From NCBI RefSeq assembly GCF_030264295.1, contig NZ_CP127173.1:3045501-3109500 (forward strand): DNA of 64,000 bases, in the 5' to 3' direction. The translations under genes were made by a program, and so were the position numbers. Each line of letters begins with the position of its first letter. The first letter of the stretch is position 1. The notes below the pieces were generated by a model. It saw only the letters and a list, made by a program, of their open reading frames with translations. It searched no databases and was not told the DNA's origin. Shown here piece after piece: positions 1 to 7,328 of the stretch. The stretch is from Amycolatopsis nalaikhensis (GTDB lineage Bacteria > Actinomycetota > Actinomycetes > Mycobacteriales > Pseudonocardiaceae).

Positions 1-51
1 CGCCGCGCGCACGCGGCCACCATCGAGCTCGACGCGTGGCAGTGGGCGTGA
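1..51 (+). CDS. C-terminal end of an upstream gene (partial)
   Basis: The first 16 codons of the window are open in frame 1 and end with TGA at 49-51; the visible tail is rich in Ala and aromatic residues (ending D-A-W-Q-W-A). Nothing can be said of its function from 16 residues. It matters because the next start codon lies only two bases after its stop, so this unseen gene is probably the preceding member of the same operon. Confidence 0.55.
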   Translation, partial: RRAHAATIELDAWQWA

Positions 52-53
52 CC

Positions 54-812
54 ATGGCCGACGTCACGACGCTCTTCCTGGTGGGCGACCGGTTCGCGCC
101 GTTCGCCACGCTGCCGTCGGTCCGGACGGTGTCGCAGTTCGTCGCCGACGTGCGCGGCGGCGTCCACCAGCCGGGCGAGCACCTCGTCCTCGCCGAAGGC
201 CAAGGCCTCACGGCGTTCCAGTGGGACCGCGTGCGGTTCGAGCTGGACCGCGCCGGGCTCGCGGAGTCGACGCGCATCGTCGAAAGCAACCGCGGCCCGC
301 TCTGCGGCCAGGCCGAGACGCACAAGCACCGCGAGCACAACGTCCTCATCGCGGGCCTCGAACGCCTCGGCGACACGCGCTACCGCGCCGCGTTGCGCCT
401 GCACGGCGACCAGGAGCTGCTGCTCGACCACCAGGCGAGCCACGTCCAGGGCATGGTCGTGCTCGAGGCGGCGCGCCAGATGTTCCTCGCCGTCGGCGAG
501 CGCTACTACGCGGCCGCCGGCACGCACTACGCGTACACGCTGGGGGCCATGGAAAGCAGCTTCCAGGCCTTCCTGTACCCGCTGGACACCGAGATCACCT
601 GCGAGGTGCTCACCGCCGACGTGAGCGACCCCGAGCAGCTGGACTTCGACGTCCGGATCGACTTCGAACAGGCCGGGCTGCCGGTCGCGAGCGTGCGGAT
701 GCGCTGCTCCGCGTTCCGGAGCGCGGTGCTGGCGCACAAGGAGCACCGCGGCGCCGAGCGCGCCACCCGTTACCTGCTCCGCCGCCTGCCGCAGCTCGCC
801 GCCGCCGAATAG
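54..812 (+). CDS. AfsA-like double-hotdog domain protein
   Basis: 252 residues from the ATG at 54; a GTG at 36 would add six residues but overlaps the upstream gene. The segment DHQASHVQGM (from residue 125) followed by EAARQ (138-142) matches the A-factor biosynthesis hotdog signature (D-H-x-x-x-H-V-x-G-M...E-A-A-R-Q), and H-K-H-R...N-V-L-I lies about 30 residues before it, as in AfsA. Known family members condense a beta-ketoacyl-ACP with dihydroxyacetone phosphate on the way to gamma-butyrolactone signals, but many relatives in biosynthetic clusters do other acyl-transfer or dehydration steps. The order of the following genes suggests a small biosynthetic operon; the product is unknown. 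Family call fairly firm, reaction inferred. Confidence 0.75.
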   Translation: MADVTTLFLVGDRFAPFATLPSVRTVSQFVADVRGGVHQPGEHLVLAEGQGLTAFQWDRVRFELDRAGLAESTRIVESNRGPLCGQAETHKHREHNVLIAGLERLGDTRYRAALRLHGDQELLLDHQASHVQGMVVLEAARQMFLAVGERYYAAAGTHYAYTLGAMESSFQAFLYPLDTEITCEVLTADVSDPEQLDFDVRIDFEQAGLPVASVRMRCSAFRSAVLAHKEHRGAERATRYLLRRLPQLAAAE

Positions 813-834
813 CCACCACGAAAGGAAAGCCGCC

Positions 835-1434
835 ATGCCCGCACCCCTGCTGCTCGTCACCGAGGTCCCGGTGACCGGCGAGAACCTGCCCGAAGCCGTC
901 CGCACCTGGCGGGCGCACGCCCCGGAAGCCGCGCTGTACGAAGGCGCCGAGGCCTCGACCGTGCTGGAGCTGACGCCGCTGGACTCGCTGTCCGAGCTCG
1001 ACGCGGCCACGGCGGGCTGGGAGACCCTGACGAAGGCACTGAGCCCGCTGGCCGACGGCGACGTCCGCCGCCAGGTGCTGCGGTTCGTCGACGCGCCGCG
1101 GCCGGTCGAGGGCCTGCTGCCGGACACGCCGTACGTGCAGCTGCGCCACGTCGAGGTCAAGCTGCCGGTGCTGGAGGAGTACCTGACCTGGCGCGAAGAC
1201 ACGATCTTCGACATCGTCCGCACGTCGCCGAACGTCGAAGGTTTCCTCGCCTACCACTCGCTGCTGAGCACCGAGCCGGGCATCATGTTCGTCTCGGGCT
1301 TCTCCGTCGACCCGGCGGAGTACGCGAAGCCGTTCCAGTCCGAGCGGTACGCCGAAATCGCGAAGTACGCGCACTCGAAGTTCGTCACCGAGTCGGGGCT
1401 GTACACGCGGGTCTACAAGCGGGTGCCGCGGTGA
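835..1434 (+). CDS. Hypothetical protein, possible ferredoxin-like dimeric fold
   Basis: 199 residues with a good ribosome site (AAAGGAAAG) just before the ATG. I do not recognise the family with confidence. The C-terminal half (H-V-E-V-K then F-D-I-V-R-T-S-P-N-V-E-G-F, F-V-S-G-F, Y-T-R-V-Y-K-R-V) alternates short strands with amphipathic helices, as in small alpha/beta-barrel dimers of the antibiotic-monooxygenase/NIPSNAP type, and the N-terminal half may be a second weaker repeat. No signal peptide or membrane segment. It sits 22 bp after the AfsA-like gene and its stop overlaps the next GTG start, so it belongs to the same transcription unit. Confidence 0.6.
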   Translation: MPAPLLLVTEVPVTGENLPEAVRTWRAHAPEAALYEGAEASTVLELTPLDSLSELDAATAGWETLTKALSPLADGDVRRQVLRFVDAPRPVEGLLPDTPYVQLRHVEVKLPVLEEYLTWREDTIFDIVRTSPNVEGFLAYHSLLSTEPGIMFVSGFSVDPAEYAKPFQSERYAEIAKYAHSKFVTESGLYTRVYKRVPR

Positions 1435-2279
1435 CGACGTCGGCCACGTACGAGCTGAGCGTCACCACGCAGGGCCCGGCCTACCCGCCGAGCGAGGTGA
1501 TGAACGCCGACGGCGACTTCGTCGTGATCGGCCGGGTGAACCGCGCGGGTCCCGACGGGAGTGTCGTCACGGAATGGGGCAATGCGCTGGTGTCGGCCGG
1601 GAGCCCGGTGCCCGAGCTGGGCGGGAACGCGCCGTACGACATCGTGCGTGAGCTGCCTTCGGACTTGTCGCAACTGTCCACTTCGGACCGTGAGATGGTG
1701 CTGTACACGCTGCCGCTGCCGTTGCCGTGCAACAACTACCCCGAGGTGTTCGCGCCGGACCAGCTGCCGGGCGCGCTCGAGGTGGTGCGGCCGAGTTACG
1801 CGTTCCACGAGGTGCCGATCCCGGACTCGCGGGCGGAGGACGGCCCGAAGCTGACCGAGCCGATTACGCTGGGCCAGTGGGTGGAGGCGGCGGGGCAGCT
1901 GACGGTGAGCCTGGCCGACGGCGGCCGCGCGGCGGACTTCCAGTGCGAGTTCACGGGTCTGGTGCCGAACAGCGTGTACACGGTGATGTCGGTGCGCCGC
2001 CGCGACCTGGACCCGGCGGGCCCGACGCGGCCGGGTCCGCTCGGCATCCCGAACGTGCTGGTCGCCGACCACAAGGGCAACGGCAGTTATGCGGCCCGCA
2101 TCCCGAACCCGTTCCCGGAGAACGCACCCGGCGACCGGATCATGAACATCGTGCTGCTGTGGATGAGCTACCAGCGCAACTACGGAGGCGCGATCGGCCA
2201 CTTCGGCCTGGGCGGCGACGTGCACGCCCAGCTGCGGCTGAAGGGCCCGAGTTTCGGGGAGTTCGTGACCCATGCCTGA
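1431..2279 (+). CDS. Hypothetical beta-rich protein of the AfsA-like operon
   Basis: 282 residues. The GTG start overlaps the TGA of the previous gene (GTGA), the usual sign of translational coupling. Not recognised. The sequence is rich in Pro, Gly and Val, with no signal peptide or membrane segment, and has a conserved-looking middle (T-L-P-L-P-L-P-C-N-N-Y-P-E-V-F) and a tail with M-N-I-V-L-L-W-M-S-Y-Q. The composition suggests a beta-sandwich, perhaps a non-enzymatic partner or a lyase/cyclase-like fold. Its 3' end overlaps the flavin reductase start by 8 bp, which supports a shared pathway. Confidence 0.6.
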   Translation: MTTSATYELSVTTQGPAYPPSEVMNADGDFVVIGRVNRAGPDGSVVTEWGNALVSAGSPVPELGGNAPYDIVRELPSDLSQLSTSDREMVLYTLPLPLPCNNYPEVFAPDQLPGALEVVRPSYAFHEVPIPDSRAEDGPKLTEPITLGQWVEAAGQLTVSLADGGRAADFQCEFTGLVPNSVYTVMSVRRRDLDPAGPTRPGPLGIPNVLVADHKGNGSYAARIPNPFPENAPGDRIMNIVLLWMSYQRNYGGAIGHFGLGGDVHAQLRLKGPSFGEFVTHA

Positions 2280-2757
2280 GCGCGTCCTGACGGAGCAGTC
2301 GTTCCGGGCCGTGCTGGGCCGGTTCAGCACGGGCGTGGTACTGGTGACGGCGCAGACGCCGGAGGGTCCGGTCGGCGTGGCGGCGAACTCGTTCACGTCG
2401 GTGTCCCTGGACCCGCCGCTGGTGGCGCTGTGCGCGGCCCACACGTCGACGACGTGGCCGTCGATCCGCGCGGCGGACGGGTTCGCGGTGACGATCCTGC
2501 GCGACGTCCACGAGGAGGTGTGCCGCGTGTTCGCGACGCGCGGAGCGGACCGGTTCAGCGGCCGCGACTGGGTGCGCACGCCGTCAGGCCACCCGACGTT
2601 GCCGGACGGCCTGGGCTGGCTGGACTGCCGCATCGAGCAGCTGGTCACGGCGGGCGACCACGAGATGGTGGTGGCGCGGGCGCTGGACTGGTCGCTCCCG
2701 AACGAGGGAGAGCCGTTGATCTTCCACTCGGGGCGGTACGCGAGGCTGGCATCCTGA
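2272..2757 (+). CDS. Flavin reductase-like (FMN-binding split barrel) protein
   Basis: 161 residues, the normal size for the short-chain flavin reductases that deliver FMNH2 or FADH2 to a separate monooxygenase. Typical features are F-R-x-V-L-G-R-F-S-T-G-V-V-L-V-T near the N terminus, A-A-N-S-F-T-S-V-S-L-D-P-P-L-V-A (about 37-52) for flavin binding, and a late G-D-H-E-M-V-V-A-R-A segment. The ATG overlaps the previous gene by 8 bp. No monooxygenase partner is visible on the right, so it may lie to the left of the window or the pathway may use the reductase alone. Family call is firm; the substrate pathway is unknown. Confidence 0.85.
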   Translation: MPERVLTEQSFRAVLGRFSTGVVLVTAQTPEGPVGVAANSFTSVSLDPPLVALCAAHTSTTWPSIRAADGFAVTILRDVHEEVCRVFATRGADRFSGRDWVRTPSGHPTLPDGLGWLDCRIEQLVTAGDHEMVVARALDWSLPNEGEPLIFHSGRYARLAS

Positions 2758-2789
2758 GGAAGTCGGCGGATTCGGAGAAGGGGTTTGCG

Positions 2790-3446
2790 ATGGCTTACAC
2801 CGGTGTGGTCACCACCGGCGGTCCGGGAGACGTGCGGGAGACCTCCGGGCTGACGATCACGAAGGTGTCGGTCGGCACCATCGACAACAACGCGTACTTG
2901 TTGCGGTGCCGCGAAACGGGCGAGCAGCTGCTGATCGACGCGGCGGCGGAGGCTTCGACGTTGCTTTCTCTGGCTGGGGATGCCGGGTTGGCTTCGATCG
3001 TGACCACGCACCGGCACTGGGACCACTGGACGGCTTTGGCCGAGGTGGCCGCGGCGACGGGGGCTCGCACGTATGCGGGCCGGGACGACGTCGAGGGGAT
3101 CGATGCTCGGATCGACGTTCCCGTTGATGACGGGGACACGATCCAGGTCGGGGCGGTTTCCTTGACCGCTCGTCACCTGAAGGGGCACTCGCCGGGGAGT
3201 ATCGCTCTGCTGTACCGGGATCCTTCGGGGATTCCGCACCTGTTCACCGGGGATTCTTTGTTCCCTGGTGGGGTGGGGAATACGGAGAACGACGCTTCTC
3301 GGTTCGCTTCGCTCATTGACGACGTCGAGAAGAAGATCTTCGCCGAGCTGCCGGATGAGACTTGGGTTTACCCGGGGCACGGGAAGGACACGACGTTGGG
3401 AGCCGAGCGGCCGAGCCTGCCGGAGTGGCGAGCCCGAGGCTGGTGA
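2790..3446 (+). CDS. Metallo-beta-lactamase-fold hydrolase
   Basis: 218 residues. Zinc ligands are in T-H-R-H-W-D-H (H74, H76, D78, H79), followed by G-H-S-P-G-S, F-T-G-D-S-L-F and V-Y-P-G-H-G, the complete glyoxalase II/MBL pattern. Such enzymes cleave thioesters, lactones or phosphoesters, so release of a thioester- or lactone-linked intermediate of the preceding operon is possible but unproven. It follows the flavin reductase by 32 bp. Its codon use is visibly different from its neighbours: from about 2940 on it uses many T-ending codons (gct, tct, ttg, ggg), which suggests a separate origin or lower selection on codons. Confidence 0.85.
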   Translation: MAYTGVVTTGGPGDVRETSGLTITKVSVGTIDNNAYLLRCRETGEQLLIDAAAEASTLLSLAGDAGLASIVTTHRHWDHWTALAEVAAATGARTYAGRDDVEGIDARIDVPVDDGDTIQVGAVSLTARHLKGHSPGSIALLYRDPSGIPHLFTGDSLFPGGVGNTENDASRFASLIDDVEKKIFAELPDETWVYPGHGKDTTLGAERPSLPEWRARGW

Positions 3447-3450
3447 CCGG

Positions 3451-3855
3451 TCAAACCGCGACGACTTCGAGCAGGCTCTCGAGCCCTTTGAAGTCGTCCG
3501 GGTTGCGGGTGTAGAGCGGCAAGTTCCGTGAGGACGCGATCGCCGCGATCATGAGGTCCATCCTGCGTGGTCGCGGCGACCGCCCCGCGGCAAGCGTCAA
3601 CGCGACGAGCGTGCCGTACCGCGCTGCGGCTTCGCCATCGAACGGCAGGGGTGTGAACTCGACGATGGCCGCGCCCAGCTGCTCGTTGCGCACCGCTCGT
3701 TCGGCCGGGTCCGCCGTCATGACGACGCCCTGGTGGAGTTCGGCCATGGTCACCGCCGTGATCTCCGGGAGTTCCGGAAGCACCTTCGGGTCCAGCGTGC
3801 CGAGGTCGATGAAGGTGCAGGTGTCGAGCACGCCCGCGGCTCGACGCTCAGCCAC
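3451..3855 (-). CDS. PIN-domain toxin (VapC-like)
   Basis: 134 residues. The N-terminal L-D-T-C-T-F-I-D (D11), the A-E-L-H-Q-G segment (E39) and the later [10 protein letters not shown] and Y-T-R-N-P-D-D-F segments carry the acidic residues expected of a PIN ribonuclease. The start overlaps the end of the antitoxin gene by 8 bp, the standard antitoxin-then-toxin order. VapC toxins cut specific RNAs and are neutralised by the cognate antitoxin. It converges on the MBL gene with only 4 bp between stops. Assigned by motif and arrangement. Confidence 0.82.
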   Translation of the reverse strand: MAERRAAGVLDTCTFIDLGTLDPKVLPELPEITAVTMAELHQGVVMTADPAERAVRNEQLGAAIVEFTPLPFDGEAAARYGTLVALTLAAGRSPRPRRMDLMIAAIASSRNLPLYTRNPDDFKGLESLLEVVAV

Positions 3856-4126
3856 GTCGGCGCTCCCACGGGTTGTCGTCTTCGCCGAGGCGGTCCTCGC
3901 CGAAGAGTTCGTCAGCCTCCCGGCGCAGCGCGGCCGCGTCCACCCTCGGCAGCCGCTTGTGCCGCTCGACCAGCTCTTCCGCGGTGAACCGCTTCCTGTT
4001 CGGCACGGGTCGCACTTCGGCGATTTCCACGCCGTTGCGCGTGACGTGGTACGTCTCGCCCGCCTCGACGGCGTCCATGACCGCGGCGGAGTTGTTGCGG
4101 AACTCCCGCTGGCTGATCACCTTCAC
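3848..4126 (-). CDS. Phd/YefM-type antitoxin
   Basis: 92 residues. [20 protein letters not shown] is the typical Phd/YefM DNA-binding head, followed by [18 protein letters not shown]; the acidic C-terminal region ([10 protein letters not shown]) would bind the toxin. It is the first gene of the pair. A perfect short palindrome lies about 20 bp upstream of its start (4146-4162) and is a likely site for autorepression. Phd-type antitoxin with a PIN toxin is a common actinobacterial combination. Confidence 0.82.
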   Translation of the reverse strand: MKVISQREFRNNSAAVMDAVEAGETYHVTRNGVEIAEVRPVPNRKRFTAEELVERHKRLPRVDAAALRREADELFGEDRLGEDDNPWERRRG

Positions 4127-4145
4127 GACTCAAGTGTAGCCCGGT

Positions 4146-4162
4146 GTAGCACGCGGTGCTAC
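4146..4162. promoter_or_regulatory. Candidate operator of the toxin-antitoxin pair
   Basis: GTAGCAC-gcg-GTGCTAC is a perfect 7-bp inverted repeat, 20 bp upstream of the antitoxin ATG, next to a partial direct repeat (GTGTAGC at 4135-4151). Toxin-antitoxin operons are generally autoregulated at such a place. The palindrome overlaps the stop codon of the upstream membrane protein gene, so it could also contribute to termination. Confidence 0.4.
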
Positions 4163-5343
4163 GCCGTTCGTGAAGTCCACTTCCGGCTCGCCGGTCCCGC
4201 CGCGGCCCACAGCACGAACACCCCGCCGAGCACCACCAAAGCCGTCCAGTAAGCGACTGGCGGGGCCGACTCCGTGTGCGCGTCCCCGAGCACCCAGGGC
4301 CGGAACTGCGCCTGAACCCACAGCGCCCCATACCCGAACGCGGTCACGAGCAACGCCCCAGCGCCCGCGGTGAGCAACCCGTGCCCGCGTCCAATAGCGA
4401 AAGCCAAGTCGACCGCGAGCCCAACAATGAGCAGGTAGAACGGCACCGTCGACACCGGGAACCCGAGCCCGAGCAGCAGCGGCCACATCACGCACCGATA
4501 AGCCACGTAAGCCAGCGCCACGAAAGAAGCCGACCACCGCCGGCCCAGCGTCGCCCGCGCCAGGGCCAGGATCAAAGCCGTCACCCCGATCCCCCAGAGC
4601 GGATAAACCCACTCGGGAATCGGCATGGTGAAGTGCAGGATGGCGGTCCGGTCGACCGGATGCCCGATCTGGTTGGCCGCGAAGTCCATCAACGACTGCT
4701 CGGCCTCGGGCGCCCCGCGCTCCCAGGCCCGCAGCCCGAGGATGCCGTACTCCTGCTGCCCGTTCGGGAAGAACGTGTTCTCGAGGAAGAACGCCCACAG
4801 CCCGAGCAGCACGCCCGTCCGGAACCGCCCGGGCGGCGCGAACCGCAGCCAGGCCAGGAGCACGCCCGCCTGCATGATGCCCGTTCCCAGGTACAGCATC
4901 ATGTGTGACGGACTCCACGCTGTGAGGTCGAGCCCGTTCACGCGGTGGTTGATCACGTCCAGCGGTGCCGCCACGAGGAACGTCAGCAGCCCGATCTGCA
5001 TCAGCCGCAGCGAACGCTTGTCGCAGCCCAGCCCCGTGTAGCTGTGGATCGCCACCAGCACGACGATGATCACCGTGCCGACCGTGTTGATCAGGTGCGG
5101 GGGCGCCAGGTCGTCGCGCAGCCACTTGAAGTGCCACGACATGTCCCACGACGAGCCGACCAGCTTGAACGCGAACGCCGTCAGCCACATCCCGTAGCAG
5201 AACCGGAGCACCCAGTCCGGTGTCGGCTGACCGGGGGCGCCGCGGTGCCAGTGCCGCGTGAAGAACAGCCGCGTCTTGCCGATCGGGCTGCGCGGGATCA
5301 CGTCCACCGGGACGTCGACTGCCTTGGCCATGCCGGACATCAT
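4159..5343 (-). CDS. Multi-pass membrane protein of unknown function
   Basis: 394 residues with about nine or ten hydrophobic segments spread from residue 45 to the end (for example V-I-I-V-V-L-V-A-I and L-V-V-L-G-G-V-F-V-L-W-A-A-A-G). There are several conserved-looking polar residues in or near membranes (S-W-D-M-S-W-H-F, S-P-S-H-M-M-L-Y, N-H-R-V-N), which would suit metal or haem contacts, but I do not recognise a family. ATG codons at positions 1, 2 and 5 make the exact start uncertain. It reads towards the antitoxin gene and is separated by 106 bp from the divergent small peptide gene. Confidence 0.7.
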   Translation of the reverse strand: MMSGMAKAVDVPVDVIPRSPIGKTRLFFTRHWHRGAPGQPTPDWVLRFCYGMWLTAFAFKLVGSSWDMSWHFKWLRDDLAPPHLINTVGTVIIVVLVAIHSYTGLGCDKRSLRLMQIGLLTFLVAAPLDVINHRVNGLDLTAWSPSHMMLYLGTGIMQAGVLLAWLRFAPPGRFRTGVLLGLWAFFLENTFFPNGQQEYGILGLRAWERGAPEAEQSLMDFAANQIGHPVDRTAILHFTMPIPEWVYPLWGIGVTALILALARATLGRRWSASFVALAYVAYRCVMWPLLLGLGFPVSTVPFYLLIVGLAVDLAFAIGRGHGLLTAGAGALLVTAFGYGALWVQAQFRPWVLGDAHTESAPPVAYWTALVVLGGVFVLWAAAGPASRKWTSRTA

Positions 5344-5448
5344 GGCCGGTCATGGTCACGAGCGGGCTAAGACCGCGAAAAACCCGGATTCACCCCTAAG
5401 GGTGGACGACTTGCGTTCGGCGCGCGCCGGTTGGCAGGGTGTGCCGCC

Positions 5449-5535
5449 ATGATGCCGAAACGAGTTGTCGCGGGCGTGCTCATCGCCGCGCTGGTGCTGG
5501 CCGGTGGCGGGGTTCTCGGGAGCCTCTTCTTCTGA
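5449..5535 (+). CDS. 28-residue single-span membrane peptide
   Basis: A short reading frame starting with two ATG codons encodes M-M-P-K-R followed by a continuous hydrophobic stretch (V-V-A-G-V-L-I-A-A-L-V-L-A-G-G-G-V-L) and ends L-F-F. The charged head followed by one membrane span is typical of real small membrane proteins. Its stop lies 7 bp before the DUF3151 start, so it could be a leader or co-translated partner. There is no strong ribosome site (gtgccgcc), which lowers the confidence. Confidence 0.4.
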   Translation: MMPKRVVAGVLIAALVLAGGGVLGSLFF

Positions 5536-5542
5536 GGGCAGA

Positions 5543-5962
5543 ATGGCCCCCATGACGCACAACCTGCTCGGCCCCGAGCCGACGCTGCTGCCCGAGCACA
5601 CCGCCGCCCAGGCCGCGCTCGACGCCGGGAACGACCCGGCCGCCGTCGCCGCCGAACACCCCGACTACAGCGAGGCCTGGGCTTCGCTGGCCGAGAAGGC
5701 CCTGGACGCCGGCGAGACGGTCGCCGCGTACGCCTACGCCCGCACCGGCTACCACCGGGGTCTCGACCAGCTGCGCCGCGCGGGCTGGAAGGGCTTCGGC
5801 CCGGTGCCCTGGTCGCACCGCCCCAACCAGGGCTTCCTGCGCGCCCTCGCCGTCCTGGGCAAGGCCGCCGGCAAGATCGGCGAGACCGAGGAGTACGAGC
5901 GCTGCAAGACCTTCCTCGCCGACTCCGACCCGGCCGCAGCGGAAGCCACCGGCCTCAAGTGA
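5543..5962 (+). CDS. DUF3151 family protein
   Basis: 139 residues. The sequence N-L-L-G-P-E-P-T-L-L-P near the start, A-Y-A-Y-A-R-T-G-Y-H-R-G-L-D and W-K-G-F-G-P-V-P-W in the middle, and E-Y-E-R-C-K-T-F-L near the end are the hallmarks of DUF3151, a soluble actinobacterial family with helical repeats. Function is unknown. The ATG at 5543 is preferred because GAGGG lies four bases before it; the ATG at 5552 is the alternative. A palindromic terminator-like element follows the stop. Confidence 0.85.
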   Translation: MAPMTHNLLGPEPTLLPEHTAAQAALDAGNDPAAVAAEHPDYSEAWASLAEKALDAGETVAAYAYARTGYHRGLDQLRRAGWKGFGPVPWSHRPNQGFLRALAVLGKAAGKIGETEEYERCKTFLADSDPAAAEATGLK

Positions 5963-5970
5963 CGCCCCGG

Positions 5971-6014
5971 TCGTGAGTGTTCAGGGCGGTTAGAACCGCC
6001 CTGAACACTCACGA
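5971..6014. terminator. 44-bp palindromic element (copy 1), bidirectional terminator-like
   Basis: Perfect 21-bp inverted repeat with a 2-bp centre (AG). Ends are TCGTGAGTG and CACTCACGA; the inner arm is TTCAGGGCGGTT. It lies between the convergent DUF3151 and lipase genes, as a bidirectional terminator would, but has no T-run. Four more elements of the same build occur at 13343, 22386, 40688 and 54511. Confidence 0.7.
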
Positions 6015-6016
6015 CG

Positions 6017-7240
6017 TCAGAACAGGCCGCAGTTGGAGATCGGCGGGAGACCGGCGAAGCGGCCCTCCAGCCAGGCGAACGCCTCCGGGTACGCGCGCAC
6101 GGCGCCGAGTACGTGCGTCGGCACCAGCGACGTGCTGAACTGCACCTTCACGCCCTTGCCGCACCACGTCCGGCCGAGCGTCCGGTCCTGCTCGTACGGC
6201 ACGATGTCGTCGAGTGCGCTGTGGACGATCAGCACCGGCACCGACGGCTTCAGCGTCCCGATCTTCTGCTCCGCCACCCGCGACGCGTAGGGCTCTTCGC
6301 CGAGGTACGCGGTCAGTGAGCGGCCGTCGCTGGTCAGCGTCGAGGACTGCGTGAACGCGTGCGCGGCGACCGCCTCCACCGTGCACTCGGTGCGGACCTG
6401 CTCGAACAGCTGCTTGCCGCGCGCGTTGAGCAGCGCCGGGATGTTCAGCTCCGGGTACGCGTAGTTCATGCTGACCAGCGCGAACCCGAGGAACCCGACC
6501 GCGTAGTGCCCGTCGAGGTTCTTGGCCACCGCGGCCAGGTCCGCGGGCACCGCGCCCGCGTACGCGCCCTTCAGCTTCAACTCGGGCGCGTAGCTCGGCT
6601 GCAGTTCGGCCGCCGCGGCCGACGCGCCGCCGCCCTGTGAGTAGCCCGCGATCGCGACCGGGCCGTCGTCCGGGAGGCCCGCCTCCGGCAGCCGCTGCGC
6701 CGCGCGGATCGCGTCGAGCACCGCGTGCGCCTCCGCCTCGCGGTTGACGTACGTGTGGTCGCCCGGTGTGCCGAGTCCTTCGTAGTCGGTGACGACGACG
6801 CCGTAGCCGCGCGCCAGCAGCCCGGCGATGAACGGCCCTTCGTACTCGAACCCGGCGGCGAGCGCTTTCGATGGCGCGCAGTCGTCGCCTTCGCCTTGCG
6901 TGCCGACGGCGTAGGAGACGATCGGGCGCACCCCGCTGCCGTGCCAGGCCGAGCGCGGCGTCAGCACGGTGCCGGTGACCGCGATCGGCGAGCCGTGCGT
7001 GTCCCGGCTGCGGTACATGATCCGCTGCACGCTCGCGTCGGCCTTGATCAGCTGGACCGGGTCAATGTAGAAGGTCGACGCCTCGTGGCGGATGACGTCG
7101 CCGTCGCTGCCCGCCGGGAGTGGCGAAGGCGGGTCGTAGAAGGACGCGGCGGCGGCCGACGGCGGGCCGAGGGCGGAAAGCGCCAGCACGGAAACCGTGG
7201 CGACGGCCGCGGCCAGGGCGCGGCGGGGGAAGATACGCAT
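6017..7240 (-). CDS. Secreted lipase/esterase (secretory lipase family)
   Basis: 407 residues. A Sec signal peptide (M-R-I-F-P-R-R, then an Ala-rich core, cleavage near A-A-A-S around residue 32) is followed by an alpha/beta-hydrolase with the nucleophile in G-Y-S-Q-G-G (Ser201), an acid candidate in H-S-A-L-D-D-I-V-P-Y and a histidine in V-P-T-H-V-L-G. This arrangement matches the fungal/actinobacterial LIP family acting on triacylglycerols or esters outside the cell. Cysteines C121, those near E-C-T-V and R-T-W-C-G, and the C-terminal N-C-G-L-F may form disulfides. It is divergent from a TetR gene, which probably represses it through the palindrome at 7282. Confidence 0.85.
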   Translation of the reverse strand: MRIFPRRALAAAVATVSVLALSALGPPSAAAASFYDPPSPLPAGSDGDVIRHEASTFYIDPVQLIKADASVQRIMYRSRDTHGSPIAVTGTVLTPRSAWHGSGVRPIVSYAVGTQGEGDDCAPSKALAAGFEYEGPFIAGLLARGYGVVVTDYEGLGTPGDHTYVNREAEAHAVLDAIRAAQRLPEAGLPDDGPVAIAGYSQGGGASAAAAELQPSYAPELKLKGAYAGAVPADLAAVAKNLDGHYAVGFLGFALVSMNYAYPELNIPALLNARGKQLFEQVRTECTVEAVAAHAFTQSSTLTSDGRSLTAYLGEEPYASRVAEQKIGTLKPSVPVLIVHSALDDIVPYEQDRTLGRTWCGKGVKVQFSTSLVPTHVLGAVRAYPEAFAWLEGRFAGLPPISNCGLF

Positions 7241-7281
7241 GCTTGCTCCTCGTTGAGCAGGACGAGTGCGCGGGGAACACC

Positions 7282-7305
7282 TTTTCAGACAGAGGTGTCG
7301 GAAAA
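7282..7305. promoter_or_regulatory. Candidate TetR operator between lipase and regulator genes
   Basis: TTTTCAGACA-gagg-TGTCGGAAAA is an inverted repeat with 9 of 10 paired positions, in the 88-bp gap between the divergent lipase and TetR genes. Size and place are typical for a TetR-family site that controls both directions. The sequence is A/T-richer than the surroundings. Confidence 0.55.
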
Positions 7306-7328
7306 AGAATCACGTGAGGTGGACCACC

